Notes: generated by a model not told the origin, from the sequence alone. A stretch of 64,000 nucleotides of DNA from JAWLHK01 sp041690355 [NCBI: bacterium] (GCA_041690355.1 JAWLHK010000002.1:248001-312000), one strand, 5' to 3'. Shown: positions 37,944-46,561, numbered from the stretch's first letter. Made by a program: numbers and translations.

Positions 37944-39554
37944 ATGAAACTCTATCTGCCGGAACTGCGGCTGCGGATTGAAGAGTCCGCTGAGTTGCTG
38001 CGCGAGCGGGCCGCAGGGCAGCTGCAGATCGCACCCGACGCCATCCGGAAGCTCGACATCCGCCGGCGCTCGCTCGATACCCGGCAGCGCGACGTCATCT
38101 GGAGCGTCTACGGCCTCGAGCTCGAAGTCGACCCCGCGGCCGTGGCGCCCGACACGGGCCGGCGCTTTTCGCAGATCCCCAAGCGGGCGCTTCCGGCGCC
38201 GCTCCCCCCGCGGCCTTCGCGGCTTCCCGAACACCCGATCGTCATCGTGGGCGCCGGTCCCGCCGGGCTCTTCTGCGCCCAGCGGCTGGCCGACGTGGGG
38301 GTCCCCTGCGTGCTCGTGGAACGGGGGAAGCCGATCCGCCGGCGCGCCCAGGATACCAAGCGGTTCAAGAAGAGCGGCGAGCTGAACCCCGAGAGCAACA
38401 TCCAGTTCGGCGAGGGCGGAGCCGGAACCTACAGCGACGGCAAGCTGACCTACCGCACCGACGACCCGCTGTCGGCCTGGGTGCTCGAGACCTTCATCCG
38501 CTACGGGGCCGACCCGGAGATCCGCTATCTGAACCGCCCCCACATCGGCACCGAACACCTTCGCGCCTGCATCGTGCGCATGAGCGAGGGGCTGTCGGCA
38601 CAGGGGGTCGCCTTTCGCTTCGATTCCCGGTTGGAACATCTGGTCATCGAAGAGCAGGGGAACCGGAAAGTACTGCGCGCCGCGCGGCTGACCGACGGCG
38701 AGATTCCCGCGGAAAAGCTGGTGCTCGGCATCGGCCACTCCGCACGGGATACGTTTCTCGCGCTGCAGGCCGACGGGGTCCCCTTCGTCGCCAAGCCGTT
38801 CGCCGTGGGGGTGCGCGCGGAACATCCGCAATTGCTCGTGGACCAGAGCCAGTACGGCCGGCATGCCGATAATCCTGCGCTGCCGCGGGCGAGCTACGCC
38901 CTGTCGCAGCAGGTGCGCACCGACGCAGAGCGGGGCGTCTATTCCTTCTGCATGTGTCCGGGCGGCGAGACGATGGCTTGCTCGAGCGAGTTCGGTGGCG
39001 TCGTCACGAACGGCATGAGCTACTCCGTGCAGCGCAGCGGCGTGGCCAGCTCGGGGCTCGTGGTCAGCGTGAATCCGCCGGACTGCGGCGACCCGGCGGA
39101 TGCGTTTGCCGGGATGCGCTTTCAGCGTTCCCTCGAAGAAGCGGCCTTCCGTCTCGGCGGCGGAACTTACTTCGCGCCGGCGCAGGGAATTTCCGATTTC
39201 CTGAGTGGCAAGGTTTCCGGTCGTCTTGGCGCGCAGGGAACCACGTACCATCCCGGGGTGACCGAAGCCGATCTGCGTACGATCCTTCCGCCGTTCGTCA
39301 CGGCCGCGCTCGAGCGGGCACTCCCCGCGTTCGAGCGGCGCATCCGCGGGTACACGGGCGAGAGCGGAATCATCGTGGGGGTCGAGACGCGCACGAGCAG
39401 CCCGGTGCGCATCCCCCGCGAAGAGGACCTGCAGGCCACCGGCTGGACCGGCCTGTATCCCGTGGGCGAAGGCGCCGGGTATGCGGGCGGCATCGTGAGC
39501 GCGGCTGTCGACGGCGTGCGCGCGGCCGACGCGATCCTGAAAGCCCTGGCGTGA
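37944..39554 (+). CDS. FAD-dependent dehydrogenase-like flavoprotein (COG2509 type)
   Basis: This 536-aa protein has an N-terminal domain of about 95 residues, then the FAD Rossmann motif IVGAGPAGLF (residues 101-110). Also present are the family patterns FGEGGAGTYSDGKLTYR and CMCPGGETMACSSE, and a C-terminal PVGEGAGYAGGIVSAAVDG. The family is widespread and its substrate is unknown. AGGAG lies 8 bases before the ATG. No signal peptide is present, so it is cytoplasmic. The gene is flanked by heptad-repeat elements on both sides. Confidence 0.9.
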   Translation: MKLYLPELRLRIEESAELLRERAAGQLQIAPDAIRKLDIRRRSLDTRQRDVIWSVYGLELEVDPAAVAPDTGRRFSQIPKRALPAPLPPRPSRLPEHPIVIVGAGPAGLFCAQRLADVGVPCVLVERGKPIRRRAQDTKRFKKSGELNPESNIQFGEGGAGTYSDGKLTYRTDDPLSAWVLETFIRYGADPEIRYLNRPHIGTEHLRACIVRMSEGLSAQGVAFRFDSRLEHLVIEEQGNRKVLRAARLTDGEIPAEKLVLGIGHSARDTFLALQADGVPFVAKPFAVGVRAEHPQLLVDQSQYGRHADNPALPRASYALSQQVRTDAERGVYSFCMCPGGETMACSSEFGGVVTNGMSYSVQRSGVASSGLVVSVNPPDCGDPADAFAGMRFQRSLEEAAFRLGGGTYFAPAQGISDFLSGKVSGRLGAQGTTYHPGVTEADLRTILPPFVTAALERALPAFERRIRGYTGESGIIVGVETRTSSPVRIPREEDLQATGWTGLYPVGEGAGYAGGIVSAAVDGVRAADAILKALA

Positions 39555-39573
39555 GGCGGGCTGCACAGCCGCG

Positions 39574-39791
39574 CATTCCTGATTCCTGATTCCTGATTCT
39601 TGATTCTTGACTCCTTGAGCCGGAAGGTGAAGCGCCGAGCGCCGAGCGCTAAGCACCGAGGAAGGGCAAAGGTTTCATCGTCCTTGTCTGAAATCGTCAA
39701 TTGTAAATCGTCAATCGTCAATTCCCGTGACTTGACGCGCGCCCGCCGACTCTATATTTTGACTCTTGACCCCTGACTCTCGACTCGCGAC
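39574..39791. repeat. Mosaic of four heptad-repeat families
   Basis: In order: units TGATTCC/TGATTCT (39574-39617), AGCGCCG and variants (39627-39664), ATCGTCA/ATTGTAA (39690-39724), and TTGACTC/CTCGACT (39757-39791). All have a 7-bp period and differ at one or two positions between units. The last array lies in the likely 5' untranslated region of the next gene; a possible promoter is TTGACG at 39732 with TATTTT at 39755. Confidence 0.85.
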
Positions 39792-39799
39792 GAAGAACC

Positions 39800-40675
39800 A
39801 TGCCCGACATCATCCTCTATGCCATTCCGTTCTTTCTGGGAACGGTGATTCTTGAAGCGGTCGTTTCGTCCTGGCTCAAGGTGAAGGACGTGAAGGGGTT
39901 CGAGAAGAAAGACACCTTCGCGAGCCTCGGCATGGGCATCGGCAACGTGCTCGTGAACCTGATGGTCAAGGGGGGCGTGTTCGCGAGCTTCACGTTCCTC
40001 CATCAGTTCCGCCTGTTCGACATCGGGACTGTCTGGTGGGCGTGGGTGCTGCTGCTGTTCGGCGAAGACCTCTGCTACTACGCCTTTCACCGCGCGAGCC
40101 ATGAGGTGCGCTTTCTCTGGGCGGCGCACGTCAATCACCACTCGAGCGAGCACTACAATTTGTCGACGGCGCTGCGCCAGTCGTGGACGACGCCGCTGAC
40201 GAGCTTCTGGTTCTGGCTGCCGCTGCCGCTCCTCGGTTTCGAGCCGTGGATGATCGTGACCCAGCAGTCGATCAGCCTGCTCTATCAGTACTGGATTCAC
40301 ACCGAGTGGATCAAGAAGCTGCCGTTCGGTCTCGAAGGGGTGCTCAATTCTCCCTCGCACCACCGCGTGCACCACGGGTCGAACGCAGCGTATCTGGACC
40401 GCAACCACGGCGGCATCCTGATCATCTGGGATCGCCTCTTCGGCACCTTCGCGCCCGAGCGCGAGAAGGTCGTCTACGGACTGACGAAGAACATCCACAC
40501 GTTCAACCTCGTGAAGATTGCCTTTCACGAGTGGGCCGCGCTGCTCAAGGACATGGCGCGTCCGAATCCGTTGTGGGTGCGGCTGCAGTATGCCCTGCGT
40601 CCGCCCGGATGGAGCCCCGACGGCTCGACCCTGACCTCGGATCAGCTTCGCGCGACGCAGCAGGCGCAGGCGTAA
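39800..40675 (+). CDS. Sterol desaturase/fatty acid hydroxylase family membrane protein
   Basis: This 291-aa protein has about four to five membrane segments and the three histidine boxes of the di-iron family: HRASH, HVNHHSS and SPSHHRVHH. Such enzymes hydroxylate or desaturate lipids in the membrane using oxygen. The substrate is unknown. The family length is normal. No strong ribosome binding site is seen; GAAGAA precedes the ATG. Confidence 0.92.
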   Translation: MPDIILYAIPFFLGTVILEAVVSSWLKVKDVKGFEKKDTFASLGMGIGNVLVNLMVKGGVFASFTFLHQFRLFDIGTVWWAWVLLLFGEDLCYYAFHRASHEVRFLWAAHVNHHSSEHYNLSTALRQSWTTPLTSFWFWLPLPLLGFEPWMIVTQQSISLLYQYWIHTEWIKKLPFGLEGVLNSPSHHRVHHGSNAAYLDRNHGGILIIWDRLFGTFAPEREKVVYGLTKNIHTFNLVKIAFHEWAALLKDMARPNPLWVRLQYALRPPGWSPDGSTLTSDQLRATQQAQA

Positions 40676-40726
40676 GTTAGCAATCGCTACCTGCGATAGT
40701 TCTCCTCTCGCATCGCCGCCGGCTAT

Positions 40727-40945
40727 TTAACCGGGATGTTTCCGGTCAGTCGCTCTGGAAGCTTCGTATCCTTCAAGTTCCGCTCGCCATTCTCCGGTCA
40801 GAAACTTTTCGGTCATGGCCTCGCGCCGCTTCAGCATGAGCGCTTCGGAGAGCAGCTTCCGAATCGCCGGGCCTTTCTTCTTTTCACCCGTTAACTCGCA
40901 GATTTCCCTGACTTCTTCGTCAGCGATTTCAAATGCGATCCTCAT
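40727..40945 (-). CDS. Orphan VapB-like antitoxin
   Basis: This 72-aa protein begins MRIAFEIADEEVREICELTG, a pattern of type II antitoxins of the VapB/DUF2191 kind (a swapped beta strand followed by helices). It then shows KKGPAIRKLLSEALMLKR and a C-terminal tail FLTGEWRAELEGYE. No PIN-domain toxin gene adjoins it: downstream the convergent hydroxylase gene ends, and upstream a divergent doxX gene starts. It may be a remnant or act on a distant partner. Confidence 0.65.
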   Translation of the reverse strand: MRIAFEIADEEVREICELTGEKKKGPAIRKLLSEALMLKRREAMTEKFLTGEWRAELEGYEASRATDRKHPG

Positions 40946-41017
40946 ATTTCTGAGTTTCCCACAGGGCAATGGCAACAAGCAACGCCCGAGGTTGCGGCAG
41001 TACGGACGTCTCGTTTG

Positions 41018-41023
41018 TATACT
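41018..41023 (+). promoter_or_regulatory. -10 box (TATACT) of a leaderless doxX transcript
   Basis: TATACT ends 6 bases before the ATG at 41030, so the predicted first transcribed base is the A of the start codon. A -35 is not clear (TTGCGG at 40992 would give a 20-bp spacer). Confidence 0.5.
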
Positions 41024-41029
41024 GTATGC

Positions 41030-41485
41030 ATGCAGAATCTCACGCGTTTTCTCTATTCTCCCGTCGAGTCGACATCCGTCTCGCTCGGGCTGCTCGCGCT
41101 TCGCGTGGGCACCGGGTTGTTCATGTTCTTCTTCCACGGTCTGGGCAAGGTACTGAATTATGCGGAACGGGCGCAGACGTTCAAGGACCCACTCGGCGTG
41201 GGGAGCGAGATCAGTCTGCTGCTCGCCATTTTCGCCGAGGTCGTCTGCGCGCTCGTGATCGTGCTTGGGCTGGGGACGCGGCTGGCGGCCATTCCGCTCG
41301 TGATCACGATGCTCGTGGCCGCGGGCATCGTGCACATTACCGACCCGTGGGCGAAGCAGGAGTTCGCGCTGCTCTACGCGATCCCCTTCTTCGGGCTGCT
41401 GCTGACGGGCGCGGGGAAGTTTTCCCTGGATGCCCGTCTCTTCGGGCGCGCACCCGCTGCGCCGGTTCCGCCGACGGTGCACTGA
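41030..41485 (+). CDS. DoxX family membrane protein
   Basis: This 151-aa protein has four transmembrane helices with the DoxX pattern: LALRVGTGLFMFFFHGLGKV in the first helix, then GLGTRLAAIPLVITMLVA, and the C-terminal LTGAGKFSLDARLF. DoxX proteins are linked to quinone- or thiol-dependent redox functions, but the reaction here is unknown. The start at 41030 fits the family; no ribosome binding site is present. Confidence 0.88.
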   Translation: MQNLTRFLYSPVESTSVSLGLLALRVGTGLFMFFFHGLGKVLNYAERAQTFKDPLGVGSEISLLLAIFAEVVCALVIVLGLGTRLAAIPLVITMLVAAGIVHITDPWAKQEFALLYAIPFFGLLLTGAGKFSLDARLFGRAPAAPVPPTVH

Positions 41486-41565
41486 AACTGGGCCTGCTTC
41501 CAGCGCGCTTGCCGAGCAGCCGCTTTCGTGCTTAGCTATGAGCAGCCGGCCTTTCTGAAAAAGCG

Positions 41566-41721
41566 ATGCGGACGCGAACCATTTTTATCGTTGCCGCGAT
41601 TCTTGGCTTCGCTTTCTGGTCAGCCTGGCCTTGGCTGGAAGAGTTTCTGGCGGTTGATCGCTGTCTGGACTCCGGCGGTCGGTGGTTGGCTGAAGAGTCC
41701 CGCTGCGAGGATGGGTTGTGA
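41566..41721 (+). CDS. 51-aa single-span membrane protein, first of a coupled trio
   Basis: The ORF begins MRTRTIFIVAAILGFAFW, with one transmembrane segment at residues 6-22, followed by an outside domain of about 28 residues with two Cys (in DRCLDSGGRW and SRCEDG). Its TGA overlaps the GTG of the next gene (GTGA), suggesting translational coupling. The protein is too short for most gene finders. The family is unknown; the CLDxGGRW...C pattern may make one disulphide. Confidence 0.6.
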   Translation: MRTRTIFIVAAILGFAFWSAWPWLEEFLAVDRCLDSGGRWLAEESRCEDGL

Positions 41722-42101
41722 AACGCATTTTACTCGGTCTCTTCGTTGGCGTTGCTGCCGTGATTGCCGGAAGAGCGGGTCTCGACTTGGTGCGGCCACG
41801 TCATCTGGTCATCGTCCTGAACGAAACCGGCCAGAACCTTCGCTCGTTCGGGATTGGCGTACGGGAACCCAAGGTGTTTGCGGAGGTGCCCGCGGGTGCG
41901 GTTCGATTCTTCGAGTTTCGTGATGTCAGCCATGCCGCCTACGTCTTTTCGCTGCCGAACGCATCCGGAGTCCGGGAGCCTGCCGGCAGCTGCGGATACA
42001 CGGGAGCGGGTGTCAACCGGTATATCGTTCGGCTGAAGGAGTTCCCCGTTGAGGACAGGCACTGCGCTCCCGGACACCCAACGAACAGGGGAATGGAATG
42101 A
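41718..42101 (+). CDS. 127-aa membrane-anchored protein, second of the trio
   Basis: The protein begins at a GTG within the overlap (VKRILLGLFVGVAAVIAG), with an N-terminal signal or anchor segment. It has a beta-rich domain with HLVIVLNETGQNLRSFGIGV, which looks like a small beta-sandwich. Two Cys occur near the end (SCGYTGAG and RHCAPG). No family recognised. It overlaps the next gene by 4 bases (ATGA). Confidence 0.65.
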   Translation: MKRILLGLFVGVAAVIAGRAGLDLVRPRHLVIVLNETGQNLRSFGIGVREPKVFAEVPAGAVRFFEFRDVSHAAYVFSLPNASGVREPAGSCGYTGAGVNRYIVRLKEFPVEDRHCAPGHPTNRGME

Positions 42102-42505
42102 CGAACCCTCTGGTGGGTGGGCGGGTTCCATCCGGCCGGTGGATTGTGCTCGCTCGACGCGCGGGTGCCCTGGCGATCGACGGATGCGTCGCGCTCTTCC
42201 TCGGTGTCGCGGGCGCGCTGCTCGGCGAAGCGATGGAGCTCCTCCACGGCGCCCGTCCATTCATGCCCGGCGCCGCCGTCGCGGCTTTTCTGGTCCTTCG
42301 AACGGCCGATCTCTCCCTTGGATATCGCGTGTTCGGTCTCAGCGCCGCCAACACATCCCTCGTTAAGAATCTCATTCGTGCCGTCGCGGTTCTCGTACCC
42401 GGGTATAACGTATTTGACGGGGTCCACGCCCTCTTGGTTTCAAATCAGCAGACGTTTACGGACAGCAGACTTGCCGTCAAGGTGGTTGAGGCACGGCTTC
42501 GTTGA
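42098..42505 (+). CDS. RDD-like small membrane protein, third of the trio
   Basis: This 135-aa protein has the RDD-family pattern of an Arg-Arg-x-x-x-x-x-x-D start (ARRAGALAIDGCVALFLG), then TADLSLGYRVFGLSAANTSLVKNLIRAV. It has about three transmembrane segments. The RDD domain is found in many small bacterial membrane proteins; some act as ion antiporters. Its role with the two upstream proteins is unknown. Confidence 0.75.
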   Translation: MTNPLVGGRVPSGRWIVLARRAGALAIDGCVALFLGVAGALLGEAMELLHGARPFMPGAAVAAFLVLRTADLSLGYRVFGLSAANTSLVKNLIRAVAVLVPGYNVFDGVHALLVSNQQTFTDSRLAVKVVEARLR

Positions 42506-42528
42506 GGGAAGGCCAATTGTTTGAAGTA

Positions 42529-42557
42529 TTGACAGCAGTGATATCAATGCCTACAAT
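42529..42557 (+). promoter_or_regulatory. Promoter and possible operator of the VapBC pair
   Basis: A perfect TTGACA (42529-42534), a 17-bp spacer and TACAAT (42552-42557). Six bases lie between the -10 box and the ATG at 42564, so the transcript is probably leaderless. An inverted repeat ATTGA (42528-42532) / TCAAT (42544-42548) overlaps the promoter, as expected of an antitoxin operator. Confidence 0.7.
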
Positions 42558-42563
42558 GACGAC

Positions 42564-42815
42564 ATGGCGACACTGAACGTGAGAAACCTTCCGGACGATG
42601 TTCATGCCCGTCTCCGCATTCGCGCGGCCAAGGCCGGCCGCAGCATGGAGGCCGAGGCACGGGCCATTCTCGAATCCGCGTGTCGCGACGAAACCGCAGC
42701 TGAAAAGGAGTCCGATCTCCAGGCGTGGGTCGATAAGCTCTATTCGGGTCGGAAACCAAAACGCGTCGTCGAGTCGCTGATCCGTGAACGTCGTCTCGCG
42801 GCAAAGCGCGAGTGA
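42564..42815 (+). CDS. FitA/VapB-type RHH antitoxin
   Basis: This 83-aa protein begins MATLNVRNLPDDVHARLRIRAA, the classic FitA-like ribbon-helix-helix start (strand, then RSMEAEARAIL helix). The C-terminal part is charged and would wrap the toxin. Its gene overlaps the toxin start (GTGA). Confidence 0.92.
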   Translation: MATLNVRNLPDDVHARLRIRAAKAGRSMEAEARAILESACRDETAAEKESDLQAWVDKLYSGRKPKRVVESLIRERRLAAKRE

Positions 42816-43186
42816 TTGCACTCGATGCATCGGCGCTGCTGGCGTACCTTTTCCGTGAGCGTGGCCACGAGGAGGTAGCCCCGCTTCTTGACGAGGCATG
42901 TATATCGACGGTGAATTACGCGGAGGTACTTTCCCGATTTGTGCGGGATGGCATCGATATTCTGGACCTCACCGGGCCTCTGAGCCGTCAGCTTGAAGTG
43001 GTACCCTTTGACGAATCACAAGCCGTACGTGCCGCCACTTTGCTCCCTTTTTGTGCGCCGCTGGGCCTATCGCTGGCCGACAGGGCCTGTCTTGCCCTTG
43101 CTGCGGTCCGGAGTATACCCGTCTACACGGCTGACCGGGTCTGGGCGAAGCTCGACATCGGGATAGACATCCGTTTGATACGCTGA
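42812..43186 (+). CDS. vapC: VapC-type PIN-domain toxin
   Basis: This 124-aa protein has the PIN-domain acidic residues: Asp5 in LDASALLAYL, Glu in VNYAEVLSR near 42, Asp in LADRACLALA near 94 and Asp in TADRVWA near 111. VapC toxins are Mg-dependent RNases that cut tRNA or rRNA when the antitoxin is lost. The GTG start overlaps the antitoxin stop. Confidence 0.93.
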   Translation: MIALDASALLAYLFRERGHEEVAPLLDEACISTVNYAEVLSRFVRDGIDILDLTGPLSRQLEVVPFDESQAVRAATLLPFCAPLGLSLADRACLALAAVRSIPVYTADRVWAKLDIGIDIRLIR

Positions 43187-43220
43187 CGGACCCTTCTGTC
43201 CGCCATCGGCCATCGGGCAT

Positions 43221-45512
43221 TCAGTTCGCGCGACTCGTCATCTCGAAGACGATCTCGCGGCTCGTGGTCAGCTCTTCGTGCTCGAGGTAGTGCCGGTTGA
43301 TGCGCTTACCGTCCACGTAGACCGCGCCGACATAGATATTCTTCTCCGAAGTTCCCGGCGCGCGAATGGTGAGGGTGCGGCCATTCTCGAGGCGGATGAC
43401 GGCCTTTTCGAAGATCGGCGTGCCGATCCAGTAGCGGGTCGTGGCGGGAATCGGATAGAAGCCGAGGGCGCTGAAGATGTACCAGGCCGACAGCGTGCCG
43501 CCGTCGTCGTTGCCGTCGAGGCCGTCGGGACCCGTGCCGTAGCGGCTTTCCATGACCCACCGGATGACCGGCGCGCCGCGTTTCGGTTCGCCCCACATCG
43601 CATACAGGTAGGGGGCGTGCAGGTCGGGCTCGTTGCCGTGCCAGTAGTAGTTGTCGGGCATGCGGATATCGCCGAGATATGGCTTCGGCGTCTCCTGCGA
43701 CTTCGTGAAGAAGTGGTCGAGCTTCGCCAGGGCCGCGTCGACGCCGCCGAGCAGCGTCGCCAGCTTCTCGACGTTCCACGGCACAAGCCAGAGGTACTGC
43801 CAGGCGTTGCCCTCGGTGTAATCGTCGGTGTGGTTGAGCGGGTCGAGGGCCGGTAGCGCCCAGGAGCCGTCTCGCTTTTTCGCGCGGAAAAAGCCGTTCT
43901 CCGCATCCCAGAGGGTGTCGAACGCGTCGGCCCGGTCTGCGAAGAACAGGGCGTCTTCTTCCTTGCCGATGGCCTGCGCGAACCGGCTGATGGCAAAGTC
44001 GGCCCACATGTTTTCCTGCGTAACCGAAACGGAACCGTTGGTGTTGTCGGCGGTGCAGTGCCCGAGGGTGTTGTAATCGTCGACGCAGCGCCGCATGTTG
44101 TACGGGTCACCCCAGACGGCCGTCGAGACCATGAGCGCGTAGGCACGTTGCCAGTCGAAGTCGCGGATTCCCTTGAGATAGCTGTCTGCAATCACGATGT
44201 CGGCCGGGGTACCGATCATGGATGCCCCGTCACGGTGGGCGAAGGGCCAGCGGGGCAGGGAGCCGCGGGCGCGCCCCATTTCGACGAGTGAGCGCACGAA
44301 GTCGCGCTGATACGAGGGCGTCAGCCACGTCAGCAGCGGATGCAGCGTGCGGTAGGTATCCCACAGGCTCATGTCCGAGTAGAACTCGCTTCCGGCGTCG
44401 GCGGCGATGCTTCCGTCAAAGGCACGGTGGCGGCCGTTCACGTCGCTGTAGAGGCTCGGCATCTGCAGGGCATGGTAGAGGGCCGTGTAGAAGATTTCGC
44501 GCTGGTCGGGCGTGCCCCCTTCGACTTCAATCTGGTCGAGGCGGGTCTCCCAGACGGTGCGCGCCGCTTCGCGGATGTCGTCGAAGGTACGCCCGGCCGT
44601 TTCGACCGAGCGGTTCGCCTCGGCATCCCGGGCGCTCGTGAAGGAGATGCCGACGAAGACCTCGACCGGGGCCGACGGATCGAAGTGGAGATAGGCCCCC
44701 GTGCTTCCGCCGCTGCCGTCGGCGCGGGCGTTGATGCCGCGATCCTGGAGGGCGCCGCCGTCGGTGGTCGCGCTCCACACGCCGTACTTGCGGAAGGGCC
44801 TGCTGAAGACGGCATCCATGTAGATGGTGACGCCGCCGAAGCGCCCCGAAAAGGCGTTCCGCTGATGCAGGGAGCCGCGCAGCCGCTTCTCGCCGGGAAG
44901 GATCTCGATCTGGCTCCAGTCGACCTCGCCCGAAGAGAGCGTATGCCCGAGGTCGACCACGACGACGGCATCGGCGCCGGGGGGAAAGGTGTAGCGGTGC
45001 GCGCCGGTGCGCAGCGTGGCCGACAGCTCGGCGCGGATGGCCTGGGCCCGCTGTTCTTCATCGGCCGGATCGGAAACGCCCAGATCGACGGCGTAGTACC
45101 CCGGCTCGCCGACCTCGGCCCCGTGCGTAAAGGGGGCGCTGTATCCGCGCCAGCTCGTTTTCTCGGCGGTCATGCCGAGCGTGGGCATGAAGGTGACGTT
45201 GCCGTAATCGATGGCGCCGGTGCCGTGGACGTGCGTGTGGCTGAAGCCTTCGATGTGCGTATCGCCGTAGAAGTAGCCGGCGAAGTGCGCGAAGGTCTCC
45301 CGGCCGAAGAGTCCGCCCTGGGTGTCGGGGCTCAGTTTGACGAGGCCGAAGGGGAGGGCGGCGCCCGGGTAGCAGCTGCCGGCGCCGAACCCGGTGCCCC
45401 CCGTGCCGATGAAGACGTCGACCTCTTCGAACGGCGAGCGCCGCTCGGATTCGGGAAGCGGAGGGCAGGCGGCGAGCAGGAAAGCGAAAATCAGGAAGAC
45501 GAATCGCATCAT
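43221..45512 (-). CDS. GH92 family alpha-mannosidase-like lipoprotein
   Basis: This 763-aa protein has a lipobox (FLLAAC, Cys16) and then the full GH92 pattern: VDVFIGTGGTGFGAGSCYPGAALPFGLVKLSPDT, the HIEGFSHTHVHGTG block, SLWDTYRTLHPLLTWL, PADIVIADSYLKGI and the C-terminal LSAWYIFSALGFYP. GH92 enzymes are calcium-dependent exo-mannosidases acting on glycans. It would sit at the outer membrane or periplasm. The start is the first of two adjacent ATGs (45512, 45509), with no clear ribosome binding site and a -10 box close by. Confidence 0.93.
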   Translation of the reverse strand: MMRFVFLIFAFLLAACPPLPESERRSPFEEVDVFIGTGGTGFGAGSCYPGAALPFGLVKLSPDTQGGLFGRETFAHFAGYFYGDTHIEGFSHTHVHGTGAIDYGNVTFMPTLGMTAEKTSWRGYSAPFTHGAEVGEPGYYAVDLGVSDPADEEQRAQAIRAELSATLRTGAHRYTFPPGADAVVVVDLGHTLSSGEVDWSQIEILPGEKRLRGSLHQRNAFSGRFGGVTIYMDAVFSRPFRKYGVWSATTDGGALQDRGINARADGSGGSTGAYLHFDPSAPVEVFVGISFTSARDAEANRSVETAGRTFDDIREAARTVWETRLDQIEVEGGTPDQREIFYTALYHALQMPSLYSDVNGRHRAFDGSIAADAGSEFYSDMSLWDTYRTLHPLLTWLTPSYQRDFVRSLVEMGRARGSLPRWPFAHRDGASMIGTPADIVIADSYLKGIRDFDWQRAYALMVSTAVWGDPYNMRRCVDDYNTLGHCTADNTNGSVSVTQENMWADFAISRFAQAIGKEEDALFFADRADAFDTLWDAENGFFRAKKRDGSWALPALDPLNHTDDYTEGNAWQYLWLVPWNVEKLATLLGGVDAALAKLDHFFTKSQETPKPYLGDIRMPDNYYWHGNEPDLHAPYLYAMWGEPKRGAPVIRWVMESRYGTGPDGLDGNDDGGTLSAWYIFSALGFYPIPATTRYWIGTPIFEKAVIRLENGRTLTIRAPGTSEKNIYVGAVYVDGKRINRHYLEHEELTTSREIVFEMTSRAN

Positions 45513-45520
45513 AGCGATGG

Positions 45521-45549
45521 ATTCTACCATGGCGCGTCATTTCTGTAAC
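45521..45549 (-). promoter_or_regulatory. Promoter of the GH92 gene, near-leaderless
   Basis: On the minus strand GTTACA (45549-45544), a 17-bp spacer and TAGAAT (45526-45521). The first ATG is 8 bases after the -10 box. Confidence 0.5.
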
Positions 45550-45574
45550 GCGCTACTTGAGCGCCGGGCACCAG

Positions 45575-45753
45575 TCAAGCGCCGAGCGCCGAGCGCTGAG
45601 CGCCAAGGAAACAAGCACATGGGTATTTTCGGTACTTTCCGGTAAATCGTCAATCGTCAGTATGCGCAACCTCTCGCTGTCGACTCCGGCCCTGCCTTCG
45701 TCGGTCAGCTCGAGGCGAACGGGAATGTCACTCGTCACTCGTAACTCGTAACT
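45575..45753. repeat. Composite heptad-repeat element with 75-bp core (copy 2)
   Basis: Read on the plus strand: AGCGCCG-type units (45575-45616), a short spacer, ATCGTCA units (45643-45660), the core (75-bp match 45647-45721, 71 of 75 bases identical to copy 1), then CGTCACT/CGTAACT units (45727-45753). It occupies the divergent gap between the GH92 and FHA genes, which holds no gene. Confidence 0.85.
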
Positions 45754-45835
45754 TCGCGGAGCGCTCCCCCTTCCCCCCTTGGCAAGGGGACGCACTACAA
45801 TAGGGAAGCGTGAACGCCGCCTCGAGGAGTTACCG

Positions 45836-46537
45836 ATGAAGAAATGGAAGACCCTGCCCCCCAACATCCGCCTCCGGCTCGTCGAACCGGGCGGCCATGC
45901 CTACGAATTGCCCCTGCTTCCGGCTGTGCTCGGGGGACCCGGGGCCGACATCGTGCTCGACCACCCGACGGTTTCGGCCGAACACGCGCGCATCGAGCTG
46001 GCCGGCGGGGTGCTCGTGGTGCGCGACCTGGCTTCGCGCAAGGGGACCTGGGTGAACGGGCGCCGCGTGGGAGACGACCTGCGCGCGCTCGAACACGGCG
46101 ACACGCTGGCGCTGGGCTCGGCCCTGCTGCGGGTGGATCTGCAGTCGGTGGCGCGTCAGCAAGGGCGCCGGGCGGTGGCGCCGCTGGCCGAAACCGTGCC
46201 CGCGGGCCACGAGGAGGCTCAGGAGGCGCACCGGTGGAGCACGGCCCGCAGCGTCTGGCTCGTGGTCAACTCCGGCGGCGGACAGCAGCGGTTTCTGCTC
46301 GATCGCCCCGTGCAGACCATCGGCCGCCTGGCCGACATCCGCATTTCCGATCCCGCCTTGTCGCGGAAGCACCTCCAGGTTGAGATCCACCCCGATCGCG
46401 TCTGTCTGAAAGACCTGGCGAGCGCGAATGGAACCTATGTGGACGGCCACCGCATCTCCTACCTGGAGGTGGATGGAGAAGTGACGTTTTCGGCCGGCTC
46501 GGCCACGTTTCACCTCGTCGCCAACCAGCGCGCCTGA
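45836..46537 (+). CDS. Protein with two FHA domains
   Basis: This 233-aa protein has an FHA domain at about residues 14-95 (GGPGADIVLDHPTVSAEHARI, DLASRKGTWVNG) and a second at about 145-225 (IGRLADIRISDPALSRKHLQV, DLASANGTYVDG). FHA domains bind phosphothreonine peptides, so the protein is probably a partner of a Ser/Thr kinase. No kinase gene is nearby. The ATG at 45836 follows GAGGAG; a longer ORF lacks support. A TACAAT at 45796 may be its -10 box. Confidence 0.88.
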   Translation: MKKWKTLPPNIRLRLVEPGGHAYELPLLPAVLGGPGADIVLDHPTVSAEHARIELAGGVLVVRDLASRKGTWVNGRRVGDDLRALEHGDTLALGSALLRVDLQSVARQQGRRAVAPLAETVPAGHEEAQEAHRWSTARSVWLVVNSGGGQQRFLLDRPVQTIGRLADIRISDPALSRKHLQVEIHPDRVCLKDLASANGTYVDGHRISYLEVDGEVTFSAGSATFHLVANQRA

Positions 46538-46561
46538 GCCGGACGCCGTTCCCGGAAACAA

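Noticed and set aside
42564-43186. Toxin-antitoxin pair considered as evidence for a mobile island
   Set aside because: No integrase, insertion sequence or direct flanking repeats are seen around it, and base composition looks like the neighbours.
43196-43222. GCCATCG-like short repeat near the vapC/GH92 junction
   Set aside because: Only about three imperfect units are present, too few to separate from chance, so it is not listed as an element.
45557-45751. Short ORFs across the composite repeat cores, which share a common peptide at 35.7 and 45.7 kb
   Set aside because: The shared peptide follows from the shared DNA. The frames include repeat arrays and lack ribosome binding sites, and the four core differences are not biased to third codon positions.
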